The notes: generated by a model not told the origin, from the sequence alone. Counted from the first letter of the stretch, positions 22,003 through 34,939 are shown. The stretch: 64,000 bases of DNA from Atrina japonica (GCA_030159075.1 BROG01000261.1:62001-126000); one strand, 5' to 3'. Program-made: numbers and translations.

Positions 22003-22318
22003 TTAAAACATTTTTGAAAAAAATCAGCCAGCCCAGTGGTGTACTTCTGATAAAAACAAGATCATAGAGTCACACAGGTGATAATTCCCACATGTTGTGA
22101 AAGAGAATCGTTTTTATGTCCCTACACGATTTCCCGACAAAAAACAGATTTCCTCTCGACACAAAATGTGTTTTATGATTCAATCTAAATGTGCCTTTTG
22201 GTTCTAAGGGTCATTGCCATGACGATGTCTCTATAATGAATATATACATGTCACAATGTTGTTTCAGTTTCTAAGTGATGTTCTTGAATAATATATGAAT
22301 TTGTCAGTCTTCACCATT

Positions 22319-22382
<64 letters not shown>

Positions 22383-22391
22383 GGAAAATTA
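22003..22391. repeat. Direct duplication, copy 2 (with expanded (CT)n)
   Basis: Near-identical repeat of 21195-21531, offset by 836 bp in its main part. The microsatellite at 22322-22378 is about 28 CT units, twice the length in copy 1. Confidence 0.92.
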
Positions 22392-23319
22392 CCAGGAATT
22401 TCAAATTTATCCTCTTTTTTTGTATCGAGTGATCTATCTGTTTGTAAGAGTTTTTGATCATGTGATGAAAAGTCAGGTTATATCGCTCTATCAAAGAAGC
22501 AGATGAATTTTTGATAAAATCTGCAAAAGAAATATTATTAAAAAGCAAAAAGAACATGGAAAAGGGTTTTAAAGGGAGGTAATTTAATGATCCTAGATAT
22601 AAAAGACCTCACATCCTGCAAAATTTCTTCATTATCATTAGCATTGATTAGTTTATGATGATAGTACTGTTCACACTTCCGTCAGAGTATGGCATACAAA
22701 TTTTAACTTGAAATACAAAACTACATTCAAATTAGATATAGAATTTCATTGAGTCAGTTCTACACAGTGGGATATGGCAACTTTACTGATAAACTTATTC
22801 ACTGTCCCATAGGCCACCCAGTTTTATGTCCGAAAGCAAAATAACATAGATCTGTCAAGAGGTACAAGTATGCTGTTATCTTGGGGTCGAATCCAAATTT
22901 TATTTACACACAACCAAAATAAATATTTAAATAAAATCATCTAAAACACATTAATGTTTACATAAATTTCAGTTCAAATTTGAGTAAAAGTCAATTAAGT
23001 CTACCAGAACGACTATGAAAAACATCAGTTTTGCCTTTCATGATCTGATACAGTTTAGACTTACGGTTACCATATCAACACAAATCCCAAGATTTACCTC
23101 GGATATACAATCAAGTATGATGCTTCTTTGTCACAGTTGAGCTGTACTCAAGTGCAGAAAAGTCAACCTAAAGACTGACATCAAAATTTGACTCCTCTAT
23201 CTAGTAAATTCCATGTCAAAATTATAGTTTGTCAACATCTTACCATAATTAGAAAAATCAACAACATACAAACAATGTACATATTTCTTCTCATTTTTTC
23301 TCATTATTTTTTATTTGTT
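22392..23319. other. AT-rich non-coding stretch
   Basis: No gene or known element recognised. Confidence 0.5.
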
Positions 23320-23488
23320 AACCTGAACATACATATGCCAATGAAATGAGGCTTCATCTATCAGCCATGCCTTCCATTAAGCAGGACCTCAGTTTTAAGT
23401 CTCATTTGAAAGACCTGAAGACTCTGGTTCTGGGAATTGAACTGGACCTCCTGCTTGCAAGTCAAACTTTCTTCCACTAGAACAAATA
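23320..23488 (-). mobile_element. tRNA-derived SINE (family S2), inverted copy
   Basis: On the minus strand: TTGTTCTAGTGGAAGAAAG (diverged A box), AGCAGGAGGTCC, AGTTCAATTCC (B box), then TTTCAAATGAGACTTAAAAC, all in the order seen in the S2 copy at 15437-15725. The 3' end is eroded and no clear target-site duplication was found. Confidence 0.72.
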
Positions 23489-24249
23489 ATCCAAGACTTA
23501 TGAATCCTTGCTATCAAAGTGCAAATATTAATTCATTTGTTCATCACAAAAATTAATAGAAAAGATTTTTTTTGTCATATAAAAATCTTACAAATATCTG
23601 TAATACCATAAACCGTAAAATGTAATAGAAAACTACCATACAGTTCTAAATATCATCAAGACTTGAGGCCATTATAGGAATCATTTTGTATCTATTTTGA
23701 TTAAAGTGGCCATAATCTAGAGTAAGAAATAATTAAATATATGGCAATATTTGAAGCCTGGATCTATGATATCCCTTAAAGATATATCCCTAAAACATAT
23801 ATCCCTAGGAAAAACACATGGCCAATGGAATTGGAGATACTTTGTTTAATTGAGCTGTGGAAAGCACATCAGGTTAAAAACAAATTTAATCAACAAAGAC
23901 AAACTTTCATTAATAAAATATCAGACATGGTCTACTATGACAAGACCGTATACATAGATTGTACTTAATAAACCAGATGAAACCAACATCTATCAGCTGT
24001 ACAAATACCATCTGAAGGTGCAACAGGTTTACACAAATAATCTTGTGTAATAATGTACAAATTGAATTACAATCCAATAACGCTGATAACGAAATGAGTC
24101 TTTAACGACAGACAGTGACAAAATACTCATTAGCAATAAGAAATACACTTAAGTCTCTCTAAAGTATCTTCAATAAACCTTTTTTTCCCTAGCTATCAAG
24201 GTTAGCTAGACAGATATGTAACTTATTGGTGTTTCTCAATAACTGATAT
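23489..24249. other. AT-rich non-coding stretch
   Basis: Nothing recognised. Confidence 0.5.
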
Positions 24250-25160
24250 CAATAAGGTTTAATCTTAATTTGTTGTTGTCAGAATCACTGACTTGTGGCA
24301 ACCAATGATGTCAGGTTCCCTGATAGATGGTAATCTATATTGTCAGAATGAAGGTGCCCAAGTAATTTGTATCCCTTTTAATATAAGTGATAATAAATGG
24401 TGATAACCAATGTTGTCATGTTCTGTGACTAACATGTTGTCAGGCTGGGGATAACCAATGTTGTCAGAATCACTGACTTGTGGTAGCCAATGTTGTCAAG
24501 TTCTGATAGATGGTAACCAATGTTGAGAGGTTACCTGATAGATGACAACCAATGTTGTCAGAATCACTGACTTGTGGTAGCCAATGTTGTCAAGTTCTGA
24601 TAGATGGTAACAAATGTTGAGAGGTTCCCTGATAGATGACAACCAATGTTGTCAGAATCCCTGACTTGTGGTAACCAATGATGTCTGAATCACTGACTTG
24701 GGATAACCAATGTTGTCATGTCCCCTGATTGGTGGTAACCTATGTTGTCAGGGTGAAGGTAATCAATGTTGCCTGACTGGTGATGACAAATGTTTTCATC
24801 TCTGATTTGGGATAACCAATGTCTGGTTCCCTGAAATGTAATAACTAATGTTGTCAGGTTCACCGACTGATGTTCAACATATTTTCAAGGTTCTCTAACT
24901 GGTGATAACCAAAGTTACCAAGTTCTCTAACTGATGATAACATATGTTGTCTGGTTCCCTGACTGATGTTTACCAAAGTTATCAGGTTTTCTGATTACTG
25001 ATAAGCAATGATGTCTGCTTCCCTGACTGATATTTACCAAAGTTACAAAGTTCTATGACTGGTGATAACCAATGTTGTCTGCTTTCCTGACTGATGTTTA
25101 CCAAATTTATTACCGGTAGGTTCTCTAACTGGTGATAACCAATTCTATCAGGTTCTTGAA
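24250..25160. repeat. Degenerate minisatellite, ~36-42-bp units
   Basis: Some 22 diverged units built on GATAACCAATGTTGTCAG and a second half such as AATCACTGACTTGTGG or TTCCCTGACTGATG. A larger block (TGGTAGCCAATGTTGTCAAG to GATAGATGACAACC) is duplicated at ~24481-24660. Old array with a mixed-order structure. Confidence 0.85.
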
Positions 25161-25162
25161 AT

Positions 25163-25245
25163 GGTGAAGCATTATATTACCAGGAGCATGCGCCCCAGGG
25201 AATGAAAAACATAATATTACCTTGGAGCATGTGCCCCTTGGTGCC
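25163..25245. repeat. Short dispersed element (family G)
   Basis: Two halves carry ATATTACC(T)(T)GGAGCATG and GTGCCCC phrases in tandem. A related pair (ATTACCCTGGTTCATGTGCC, then ATATTACCCTGGAGTACGTG) is at 51743-51815. Confidence 0.4.
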
Positions 25246-25610
25246 CTAACTATTATGTATCAGTTATCATTTTTTCTTAGTAGAAATTAAAACAACAACA
25301 ATGGCAGACAATTGAAAACGTTTTCAGCTGGTAAATAAAGGTGAAATTAACTTATTTTATCAACCATTAAATATTGACACTATTAATTAACTTCATGTTT
25401 TATTAACATAAACTCGAAGTCGGTATTGTAAACAATGTCCCTTGTTGTAGGGCCATATCAAGATTAGTACACTCTCAAGCAGTCATGTTTGCTCTCAGGA
25501 AAATAGAACTACTCCAGGTAAACAAACCTTCATATCACCCTACAGTTAGGGAAATGAATGTATACATTGTACCATCATATGTCTAATTGTAGTAGACAAG
25601 GAAAAATGTG

Positions 25611-25684
25611 TGGCCAGACTGGGAATCAAACCCAGGACCTTCCTAACACTAGCAGGATGCTCTTACCAACTGAGCTACCTGGGC
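25611..25684 (-). tRNA. tRNA-Thr(AGT)-like sequence (tRNA pseudogene or SINE head)
   Basis: On the minus strand a 74-base cloverleaf can be drawn. The acceptor stem GCCCAGG/TCTGGCC has one mismatch (position 2-71), the D arm is GCTCAGTTGGTAAGAGC, and the anticodon stem TCCTG/TAGGA encloses loop CTAGTGT, giving anticodon AGT. The T arm is CTGGG/CCCAG with loop TTTGATT. C56 of the invariant T-loop is replaced by T, and the B box is correspondingly GGTTTGATTCC. A run of five T follows within ~6 bases, as at a pol III terminator. The changed T-loop argues for a pseudogene or SINE-derived copy. Confidence 0.45.
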
Positions 25685-25689
25685 TGACC

Positions 25690-26628
25690 CTCTGTACCAC
25701 TACAATGAAAATCATTTCTAGGTGATTTTGGCTTTACCAGTAATTGCTACATAGATGCGCACATGTAAACAGATCATTTCCTAATACCATGAGAATGAGT
25801 AATCAAACGATGACATTACAATATTTTAGGATCGATTACATGTTCATGCCAATTTCTTGTTTGTTTTGCTTGATTTCAATTAGATTTCCTTTAGGTTTTT
25901 TCTTTTAATGTAAAATGACAAATACTTAAACATCTCAAGAATAATGAGACGGAATTGCCCCGAGACATCCAGCAGATACCTTAAGCTAGATCTATTTTTG
26001 TAGATGCATAGAATTTAAATAGATGACAGATTTAAATGAAATAAAATCAAAATGCAGGTGCTTGTATCAATGATCTAAAGAGACTGCTAAACAGGGAGTA
26101 ATTTGGCATGGATGCTTGTTTGTAGACAGATTTCTTCTCTATGCATTTGTGTTAATACATTTTTAATTTGAAATTGATGTATTAGCAGCATTTTGTGATG
26201 TAATATATCTGTTGTATAGTTTCTATATATACATTTATATTTACACACATAACCATTGCATTGTACCAATTATTTATTCATTTTATCAGGAAAAACATGT
26301 ACATGTCTTGAATAAAAATCTGTCACTAAATGAATAAAGGTCAACAAGTCGATATACTTCATGCCATGATGTCATATATCAATTTGCTGCATCATTACAA
26401 AGTCCTTGCTAGATTTGTGTATGTACCACTTGGCTATACATATATATTTTATATCATTCAGTTAAATGTTTTTTCATTATGCCCATGATATACACATTGT
26501 ACAGGATATTTGCCAAGTTTTGCTATGAACTCATTCTTCTGTCTCAAAGGATGAAATAAATATGTTGCTCATAAAAAAATTAGCAATTATTCTATTCATC
26601 ATGTTTTTGTAGTGTTGTGACATTGATG
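25690..26628. other. AT-rich non-coding stretch
   Basis: No gene or element recognised. Confidence 0.5.
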
Positions 26629-26629
26629 T

Positions 26630-26765
26630 GTACTTTGATTGGTCGAGTGAAAATAACACATTAATTTTGCAGTGTTATTTTTCACACTGAAAATTAACAA
26701 TAAAAAATAACAAATTTATTTAATGGATAAATTTTTATATTTCACCATCAATAAAAGTATATTAT
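26630..26765. mobile_element. Dispersed repeat family F, copy 1
   Basis: GGTCGAGTGAAAATAACAC, AGTGTTATTTTTCACACTG and GATAAATTTTTATATTTCAC appear in the same order as at 63466-63602. The first two phrases are partly inverted copies of each other (GTGAAAATAACAC and GTGTTATTTTTCAC). No coding capacity. Class uncertain. Confidence 0.6.
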
Positions 26766-28219
26766 CTACTTATAAGGGTTTTACTAAATTCTAGTTATAA
26801 TTTTATATACTTCAAACAGATAAGATAAAAAGAAAACATTCTGTATTCATTCCTCAACAGTTTTCCATAGGTTTAAGCCATTTTGCCATTTGAAAGAGTA
26901 ATATTCATACTCTGGTATACATCATATTAATACTTTTATAGATTCATTTTTGGAGAGTACCAGTTTAATGACGAAGAAAGTAGTGCTACAAAATAGATAG
27001 ATGTAATCCAATTTTTTTCAGGTTCAAATCTTTCAAGATAATTAAAAATGGCCACTCAAAAATATATGTCCAAATATATGATAACAAGAGATAAGACTAT
27101 TCATACTGCGTACTTGCAGATAACAGGATTTATCTCCCATTTGCTGAGTTATCTCCTCTTTGTAGCAGGTATTTTGTAAAGACATATGTGGGCAAATTTT
27201 TTTTTTCTGCTAAAAAATGTTCTTTATATACCTTACAGACCTAGGTAAAATTTATTTACCTCATATTCTAATCTTTATGCTTTTATACTGGGTTCAACAG
27301 GTTAGGCTGACAATTTTTAAAGTCAAAATAATGAAAAGTAGTTTTTGGCTAATTTGTTCAATGCAAGATATCAGCTCTAATGAAAGACAACTCTTGCAAA
27401 TGGGAGGTTACTCTTTATTATGCAAATCCAGAATATGAAAGAATAATTAAGACTATTGATAATTTTATTTCACAGTAATATTTTGAACCAATCAAAAAAT
27501 GAATTCTCATGGAATGTAAACATGGAAATAATGAATACTTAAGGCCACTTGGTGTGTTTTGAAGATTGTGTTAAACAGACCACAAAATATCACGGGAGCG
27601 ATCGTTCAGGTTATGTGGAGGTTATGACAATACAAAATAACCTCCTTTTCGTTCTTGATGAATTTCATTTTTAAGTCTTCCTTATTGCTATCATAACCTG
27701 TAAGTTATGGTCAATCCTTTTAGCGTAACTTGTAAATAGGTTACGGCAATTTCTGTTATTTTTTTGTCTGTTAAACAGAAAGTCTGTCTTCTATAAAGAG
27801 GTACTGTTTCTACTGATGGTCAGTGACCAATCATTGCCTACTCATTTTACTTTACCTGATATTTTCTAGTTTCTCAGAGAAATTATATTTTCTTTTCATT
27901 TGGCTATCATAAATGTCTTGTCAAGGAAACACAAAAAATCTGTGAAGGTATGCACATGTTTGCACGTTCTATATCAGTTAAAAACAGCCTATGTGGATTG
28001 GTACTTAGCAAGAATTGGTCGGAGACCAGTACACATATAAAAAATATGTTTGAGAAACTATACTGCCATTACAGATAAGTCTTTCAAGAGAAGTCTGATA
28101 ACTCTGGTAAATGTTGTTGAGTTTCCCCAGGTCATACTCAATCTCATCCGAAATCTCATTGATATACAAAGCAACACACCAAATCTGGTTAAAATATGAG
28201 TTAAGAAACTCAAGGTATT
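26766..28219. other. AT-rich non-coding stretch
   Basis: No supported gene. The 75-codon minus-strand frame at 28005-28232 has no recognised domain. Confidence 0.45.
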
Positions 28220-28628
28220 TGGTGGAAACCATAATGTTGTAAACAGACTCTGTACCTCAGTTAAACTTTTATCATTTTGACTAAACAGTTGTTTGTAAAA
28301 CTTTTAAATGTGACTGAATATAAAACATATTATTTATTTTGTTTCATTCACATCAAAACATTAGGTCATATTTATGATTATCCCACTAAAAATTGAAAAA
28401 AAAAATACCTTGAACATGGGGCACTCAAAATTTTCAGCATGTTCTCAAACTATTTTTTGACTTTTCTGAAGTTCTCTGCAAATGAGCTATAATTTAAATC
28501 TTTTATTTTAGCTGTATGCAATAAATATACAACAATTATAGCATAGATTATGTGTGTTAGCATCTTATTAAAATAATAAAAATTAAATTGCAACTGAGTA
28601 CTGAAAAAATCTGGTGGCTTTGATCTTG
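28220..28628. mobile_element. MITE family C, diverged copy 1
   Basis: About 400 bp collinear with the family C copies at 32382 and 54060. Shared landmarks: TTATCATTTTGACTAAACAG, TTTCTGAAGTTCTCTGCAAA, TGTATGCAATAAATATACAA and a right part CTGAGTACTGAAAAAATCTG. Termini are eroded, so this is the oldest of the three. Confidence 0.65.
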
Positions 28629-30129
28629 ATGATGACTTGGGACAAAAGTACAGTTTGAACCGTAAAAAGCTTGGTAAAAAATATCCTACAGTTAATTTAT
28701 ATCTACCAATATTCAATTTTATTTGTATAAAACATGTGTATAAATTGAATCTATTTCATTTTTAAGAGTTTTTTTTATGATGTAAAGAAAGTTCTTAATT
28801 GAAACCCTAAAACCAAATATTGGCACAATCCCAATATAAAGTGAAACTACGACAATATAAATATATCTGAATAACACCATCTTCAGAGAGATAAAGTTAG
28901 ATTGTTTTTATAAAGATATAAAAAAAAATACTGCACATAAATAAATTTAAAAAATACATATATAAATTAATCAAGATATAATATATATCAGAGATTATAT
29001 TTCTCAATATTTTACAGAATCATCTGAAAATGCAAAAAGAACAAAAAAAGCAATTATACTGGTATTTCACAGTTTTTAAGTACAAACATACAGTTCCCAT
29101 TACTTTTAATAAAATCCTTTTGTCTGATATAAATTTATCATACAAATTATTGAATGGCTTTTTCCTGCTTTCTGTCTTAAAGTTTCTTAAAATGACACTT
29201 AATGATTACATAATCTTAACACCGCAGTTGAAATTTCATCATAAACCAATCATCAATGCTTCAAAGTTATGTCCCCTAATCTACCTGAAGTGTGTTAACT
29301 GCATCGCAATGATAAAAGCTTACTACAGTTTGACGGCAGATATCAAAGACAGTTAGAGCTTATACACACAAAGGGACCAATAAAAAGAAAATTCTGTATC
29401 ATCTTGACAATGATGTTCAATTATGTATGCAATTCCATAATCTACCTGCATTTCCAGCAGCAGATTTTTACATCACAAACTACATTCGCTGATAAGTTTT
29501 ACAGCAATGTGAACATTTGCCTGCCACATCAAACAAAACAATACCCACTTTAAAAAGACCCGACACTGATCTCTATCTGCATATCAATTTTCATTTGTAT
29601 AAAATCATGATAAAAAGAATTAATACATTTCGGTCAGAAACAAAACAATTCCATGATAAAAAGAAAGAGCTGACAAGTGATGACAAAATTTATCTCTAGA
29701 TTGAGTAACCTTACATATTGTAAAATCTATATAACCTGGCGGGGGTAGAGTCTCGTGAACCCTTTCTTAATCTGAACGAGTTTAAATTTCAGGTAATACA
29801 TTGTACACCATAATTAAACAGGTAAGAGTAGTTCTTCCTATTTGTAATCATACCCATGAGTATCCATTGCAAAAAAAGGCTTTTCCCGTGCAGCTTGCCA
29901 TAACTGAAAAGTGAGTAAGAATCATCCATATGATAATCAAAAGGTTACTACGCCACACCAAGTTATGTGAATTGAACACCACCTACATGAAATAGTGTTT
30001 TTTTTGTTTGTGACAGTTTCAGTTTAGATATAGGAAATGTCAATGATTATCTTTTTTTTATCTATACACCAGAGTTGATGTTACAAAAAAATGAATTACA
30101 ACAGATGACTTAATACACACATATATATA
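28629..30129. other. AT-rich non-coding stretch
   Basis: The 108-codon frame at 29030-29356 (plus) is AT-driven and has no recognised domain or start context. Nothing else seen. Confidence 0.45.
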
Positions 30130-30337
30130 TACTGTATACCTGGAAATTTTCGCCCTGAGCTTATTTTCGACCTTGTATGACACAAAACTTATTGACCCCT
30201 TCTAAAATTTGCCTTTAATCACCACAGTCTCATGGATGACATGTATGTCCATGCTTCAATTATCTATTTTGAATTTTTTTTCATTTTAACTTTAAATTTG
30301 CCCTCTCATCAAAGGGCAAAAAGGCCATGTATACAGC
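30130..30337. mobile_element. MITE family D, copy 1 (~208 bp)
   Basis: The left end TACTGTATACCTGGAAATTT is followed by TCGCCCTGAGC. The right end is GGGCAAAAAGGCCATGTATA then CAG, a rough inverse of the left. Copies at 45371 and 55715 share the ends and the interior order (TTTGCCCTTAGATGAGA-type, then a GGGCAAAAATAACC-type inverse). Confidence 0.68.
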
Positions 30338-30745
30338 AGTTGTGTAACAGTAGTCAGATATCAGAGAAAACTTACATTCTGAATACTCAGACTTTTTAAC
30401 TAAGTTGAATAAACTGGTCCCACTGATTTCATATTATACAGTACATTACAATAGATTTTTCCCCAAAATTAAAATGCAAAAGATATATTGTTGGATCATT
30501 TTATAAACATGCAATGTAAAGCCGGAGATAATGCTTTTGTCACAAGGAATATAATGTTGACATTTCATTGTACATGTAGCAAAATGTTTCTTATTTCAGA
30601 TTTATCAGATTTTATCCCACTTTGTGCGTGTAACTTCAAATAACTGAATGAATTTTACGGAAAACTATTATTTAAAAATCTAATTTTCACTCACATTGTA
30701 AAATTAATAATTTATTTCATTTTGTAAGATTTCTTTTAATTTTTA
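30338..30745. other. AT-rich non-coding stretch
   Basis: Nothing recognised. Confidence 0.5.
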
Positions 30746-31210
30746 CCTTCTGAGTTATTGTCTAAAAAACAATTCTTCAAGCCAACCTCTTGTTACCTTG
30801 ACCTTCTGAGTTATTGTCTAGAAACTAATTCTTCAAGCCAACCTCTTGTTACCTTGACCTTCTGAGTTATTGTCTAGAAACCAATTCTTCAAGCCAACCT
30901 CTTGTTACCTTGACCTTCTGAGTTATTGTCTAGAAATCAATTCTTCAAGCCAACCTCTTGTTACCTTGACCTTCTGAGTTATTGTCTAGAAACCAATTCT
31001 TCAAGCCAACCTCTTGTTACCTTGACCTTTTGAGCTATTGTCTAGAAACTAATTCTTCAAGCCAACCTCTTATTACCTTGACCTTTTGAGCTATTGTCTA
31101 GAAACCATTTCTTCAAGAAGCCTTCCTGTCACCGACTAGAAACCAATTCTTCAAGATGCCTTCCTGTCACCTTGACCTTATGAACTACTGTCTAAAAACC
31201 AATTTTTCAA
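30746..31210. repeat. 56-bp minisatellite
   Basis: About eight units of GACCTTCTGAGTTATTGTCT, AGAAACCAATTCTTCAAGCC, AACCTCTTGTTACCTT (split here for readability). Units start at 30800, 30856, 30912, 30968 and 31024. The centre is homogeneous, and the right-hand units are degraded and shortened. Confidence 0.95.
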
Positions 31211-32381
31211 GCATCCTAATGTCAATACTCCTTAGTCTAGTTCAATTTTATAACATACAAACCAGATATAAAAACCTACATCCTTTCTTTTCAATGTCGT
31301 CAGTATCAGTAGATAATTGTTAGAGAGACAGTCTGACAATGGAAACTTATGCTGAGTAAAAATACATCTGTAGTTGAAGATTGACAGAGAAGATGGCAGC
31401 ATGTTAAATGTTGTATATTGACTGTTACTACACAGGTGTAACTATAAAAGCATATAAATCAAGAAGTAATATCATTTAATCTATGTTGTCTAATTTCTTC
31501 ATGCCAAATTAAATAGATAAGGTCAGGGATGGCATCCTGTATGTTTACGTCTTTGGTTAGTGGAGTTGCTGTATTGTGTGTAGAATGGAACAAAAAACTG
31601 CTACAACTAGCATTTAATCTTCAGGCTCATCTAGTGACTAATTCATTTTAACAGTCTTGCAGCAGTCTAGATAGGCTAAACCTATGTTCATTTTCTTTCA
31701 TTCACCTTTCTCATTATAAAATCATTAAATCTCACTGATTTTCTTTTATAAAAAACAGCAACAAGAAAAATGAAGGCTCCTGATTGTGTACTCATGACAA
31801 GGAAGAATGTAGCTGTGTGGGAAATTACATGAATCTTGTGCAATGTGCGTGTTTTATCTTGCGAATCTATGTGATGCACACCTAACATATGGCAAGATGG
31901 GGAAAATTGATAGAAAATTCATTTATTGACATATAAATTATGAGTTGGGAGGGAAAAGTAATCATAAATATAAAAGTCGTTTATTCTGGTGTACCGCAGT
32001 TTAATTTTCGTGATCGTTAAATGTAAAATTGTAATAGTGAATGTATTCACCATACAGATCAACTTTTTTTTTTCATTTTGAATATTTTAAAACATTTTAC
32101 AAGTTAATACCCCAAATCAGTGAGTTGATTATGTACATATAGGTACAAAACATATTGGTTCTGCATGTATTTGTCTGTTCTAAATGACTGTACACATATT
32201 GTATATTTATATCCCCGATGATCCCAAGTATTGATTGTATAAAATATCTTTAACAAATACTGCACACTAATCTAAGATTGTGATAAACATTTTCATTTTG
32301 TAGGTATTTAAAATTACCAATGATAACAAGCATTCTGAGAGTACTGACTAATCAATACATGTCCCCTTATAAAACTTTAGT
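31211..32381. other. AT-rich non-coding stretch
   Basis: No gene or element recognised. Confidence 0.5.
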
Positions 32382-32788
32382 CAGGGTCTGAAGTCACCAA
32401 ATTTACTCAATACTCAAGCTCAACATTTATTTCATAATTTTGACTATAAAATTGTTTATAAAACTTTTGAATTTTAGTGATTAGGAAACATATTATGATT
32501 TTTAACCATTTACATATAAATTTTTGCATCACACTTATGATTTTCCTGTAAAAAACGAATAAATATGTTGAGTACGGTACTCAAGATTTGAGTACATACT
32601 TAAACATTTTTTTAATATTTCTGAAGTTTTCTTCAAATGAGCAATAATTTTTATCATTATTTACAATTGTATGCCATCAACATACAAACATGTCCAGTTA
32701 CAGAATAAACTTTGAAAGATTTACTGTAAAATCATGAAAAGTTAGTTGAGCTTGAGTACTGAGTAAATTTAGTGACTTCGGGCCCAAG
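32382..32788. mobile_element. MITE family C, copy 2 (~407 bp)
   Basis: Left terminus CAGGGTCTGAAGTCACCAAA. The right terminus is the inverse of CTTGGGCCCGAAGTCACTAA. The terminal inverted repeats extend about 40 bp and include CTCAATACTCAAGCTCAAC. The interior includes GAGTACGGTACTCAAGATTT, itself a palindromic GAGTAC motif. Same length as copy 3 (54060-54466). Confidence 0.88.
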
Positions 32789-32835
32789 TGCTGCAGACAA
32801 AACAAATAGTCCCCCCCCCCCTCCATACTCCTTAA

Positions 32836-32997
32836 TACAGCAGAATCTCATTACTTCCAGATATCCAGATTTTAAAAAAACAACAAAAAATTTTAATTAA
32901 TATATTATTTTATCCATAAAAATCAGGAACCAGCATCTCAATTTTGACATACCCATAATTTCAACTTATTCTTTTTCGACATAATGAGATTCCATGG
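32836..32997. mobile_element. Pogo/Tc1-like MITE, short copy (family P, copy 3)
   Basis: Left end TACAGCAGAATCTCATTACT. The right end is the inverse of CATGGAATCTCATTATGTCG. The interior has ATCCATAAAAATC, as in copy 4 at 54561. About 160 bp, an internal-deletion form of the ~500-bp element. Confidence 0.72.
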
Positions 32998-34198
32998 TTC
33001 ATGCAGTAGGTCTGGGCAAATCTACATGTATATCATTTACCTCACTGGGACTGTACCAAAACTTGATATTTTGATATGACGGTATTGGCTCCTAACATTT
33101 CACAGACATTACAAAATGAAGAATGTTAATTCTCAGAGCCAAAATTTTATGCCATACATTAGATTCCATGTAAATTCTCTTCAACAATTTCCAAGCATCT
33201 GCTACTAAAAGGAAATGGGGGATTATATGAAGCTGCTTGTAGGATATGTTTACAGCCCCATGTATATCACATTCTGCTCTCCGTTTTACAGTTATCACAG
33301 GTGCCGATAGCTCTCTGTATAAGTCTGAATTATGTTACATTTCACAAACATAAATAAATAACTTCTCTTTCTGTAGTACTTGAAAATAATTCATAAAAGC
33401 TTTTAGAAATTATTTAGTGCAAATAGATGTAAATTCACTTTTATTTCTATTTTGTACCTCACCATGTATCAGAGACCACTTTACTGTGAGGTAAAACTAC
33501 ACCAATATGTCAAAAACAACTTAAACCTGCACCAAATGTATCCATACATACTTAAATAAAATCATAGCAGTCATTTTTAATAGTTTTTGTATAATAAAAG
33601 AGATATTATTCAATACTTTATTAATTATGTATCATAACTCCAAACCGTTTTAATAATTTATTTCTTAAACACTAGGTGTTGAGTTAAAGTATGAAAAATA
33701 CCCATATATTGCAAGCTATGTCATAACCTTCTAATGTGAAAAAAATGAGGGGTGGGTTGAATGGACCATTAATTTACACATAATTTCAGATGTTGAAAAG
33801 AAACTTGATAAAACAGTCGATTGGCAACAGCTGCAAAAGTGCTTTAGTAAAAGACTTATATGCTACTTATCATATATATCTAGAATCCTATATGGGATCA
33901 ACTACTAAATCTTTCTGGTGACCCTTAGATTAATAACTTTAAAAGATGGAGTACAATATTGTATGGTAATATTACAGCATTATGAAATATTAACTTTGGA
34001 TTGGTGACTTCAGCCCTGAACAACATAAATATCAAATATTTTGCTGAGTAAAGTTTTCACGACCATCTCATGTGGAACTGATACGTCTGCTAAAATAACC
34101 AATTTCAAACTTTCACAGAGTCCTGGCTGCCATTTAGTTGAGGAATTGGAGTAACAGTCAACAGTAGAATTATTTGCAATGTTAAGAATTTATTTAAT
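32998..34198. other. AT-rich non-coding stretch
   Basis: No supported gene. The 68-codon minus frame at 33092-33298 lacks any recognised domain. Confidence 0.45.
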
Positions 34199-34375
34199 AC
34201 AGTGAAACCTGTAATGAAAGACCACTCTCATGAAACACCACCTGTCTTTTAAGACCACATTCTGAAAACCACTCTGTTAAGTAATCCTTTGTATAAAACC
34301 TCTTGAGAGACCACCTGTCTTGAGAGACCACATTTTTAGTGGCAGATGGGGTGGCCTCTCTGTACTATAATTAGC
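34199..34375. mobile_element. MITE family A, diverged copy
   Basis: Starts TACAGTGAAACCTGTAATGA and continues with GACCACTCTCATGA, CACCTGTCTTTTAAGACCAC, and GAGAGACCACCTGTCTTGAG. The right terminus is degraded (TCTCTGTACTATAA). A further related fragment (CTTGAAAAACCACCCCATCT) follows at 34441-34490. Confidence 0.72.
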
Positions 34376-34794
34376 CTTTACACTTAAATATCAGCTTTAA
34401 CCACATTGATTATTATCTAGTTGTTCATCACATTAGAACTGGTCTTGAAAAACCACCCCATCTGCCATGGCAAAGTGGGTTTTTTCAGACAGATGGTTTG
34501 TTAACCTTTTCAGCACTGCAAACAATATTAATCTATTCCAAATAGTAAAAACAAGCAGTCCATTTAGATACTATGGGGTTAAAGGTCATTGGAGGTTTTA
34601 TTTGAATAATATTTGACTGGATGGATTTCAGTTTATGGTCTATCACGACAGGTACATACTGGTACATATTACAAATTTCTCAATCAAACATGCCTCATGG
34701 TCATGTTTACAAGTAGTACATATAGAACCAGCAGTAACCTAGATCTTATTACTCAGGATATCAACTGACATGACATGCTACAATCCCCTCACCC

Positions 34795-34825
34795 CAACAC
34801 CCACTCGTAGAGGGTGGGGGTGTTG
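34795..34825. other. GC-rich hairpin
   Basis: CAACACCCACT and AGGGTGGGGGTGTTG form an imperfect inverted repeat with a five-base loop, in an otherwise AT-rich region. Function unknown. Confidence 0.45.
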
Positions 34826-34939
34826 CTGATCCCCTTAGGCCTAAGAGGAAGCATTTGTTTTGATTTTTTGGGTGGCCAGGGTGCATAATTCTGATATATA
34901 ATTATTTGTCTGATCAATTAACATGTATATATTCTGGTG

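Noticed and set aside
21195..22391. LTR retrotransposon interpretation of the two direct repeats
   Set aside because: The repeats lack clear TG...CA ends, a primer-binding site and a polypurine tract, and the spacer is only about 500 bp. Kept only as an alternative.
29030..29356. 108-codon plus-strand frame
   Set aside because: Lys/Leu/Ile/Phe-rich as expected from random AT-rich DNA, with no domain or splice support.
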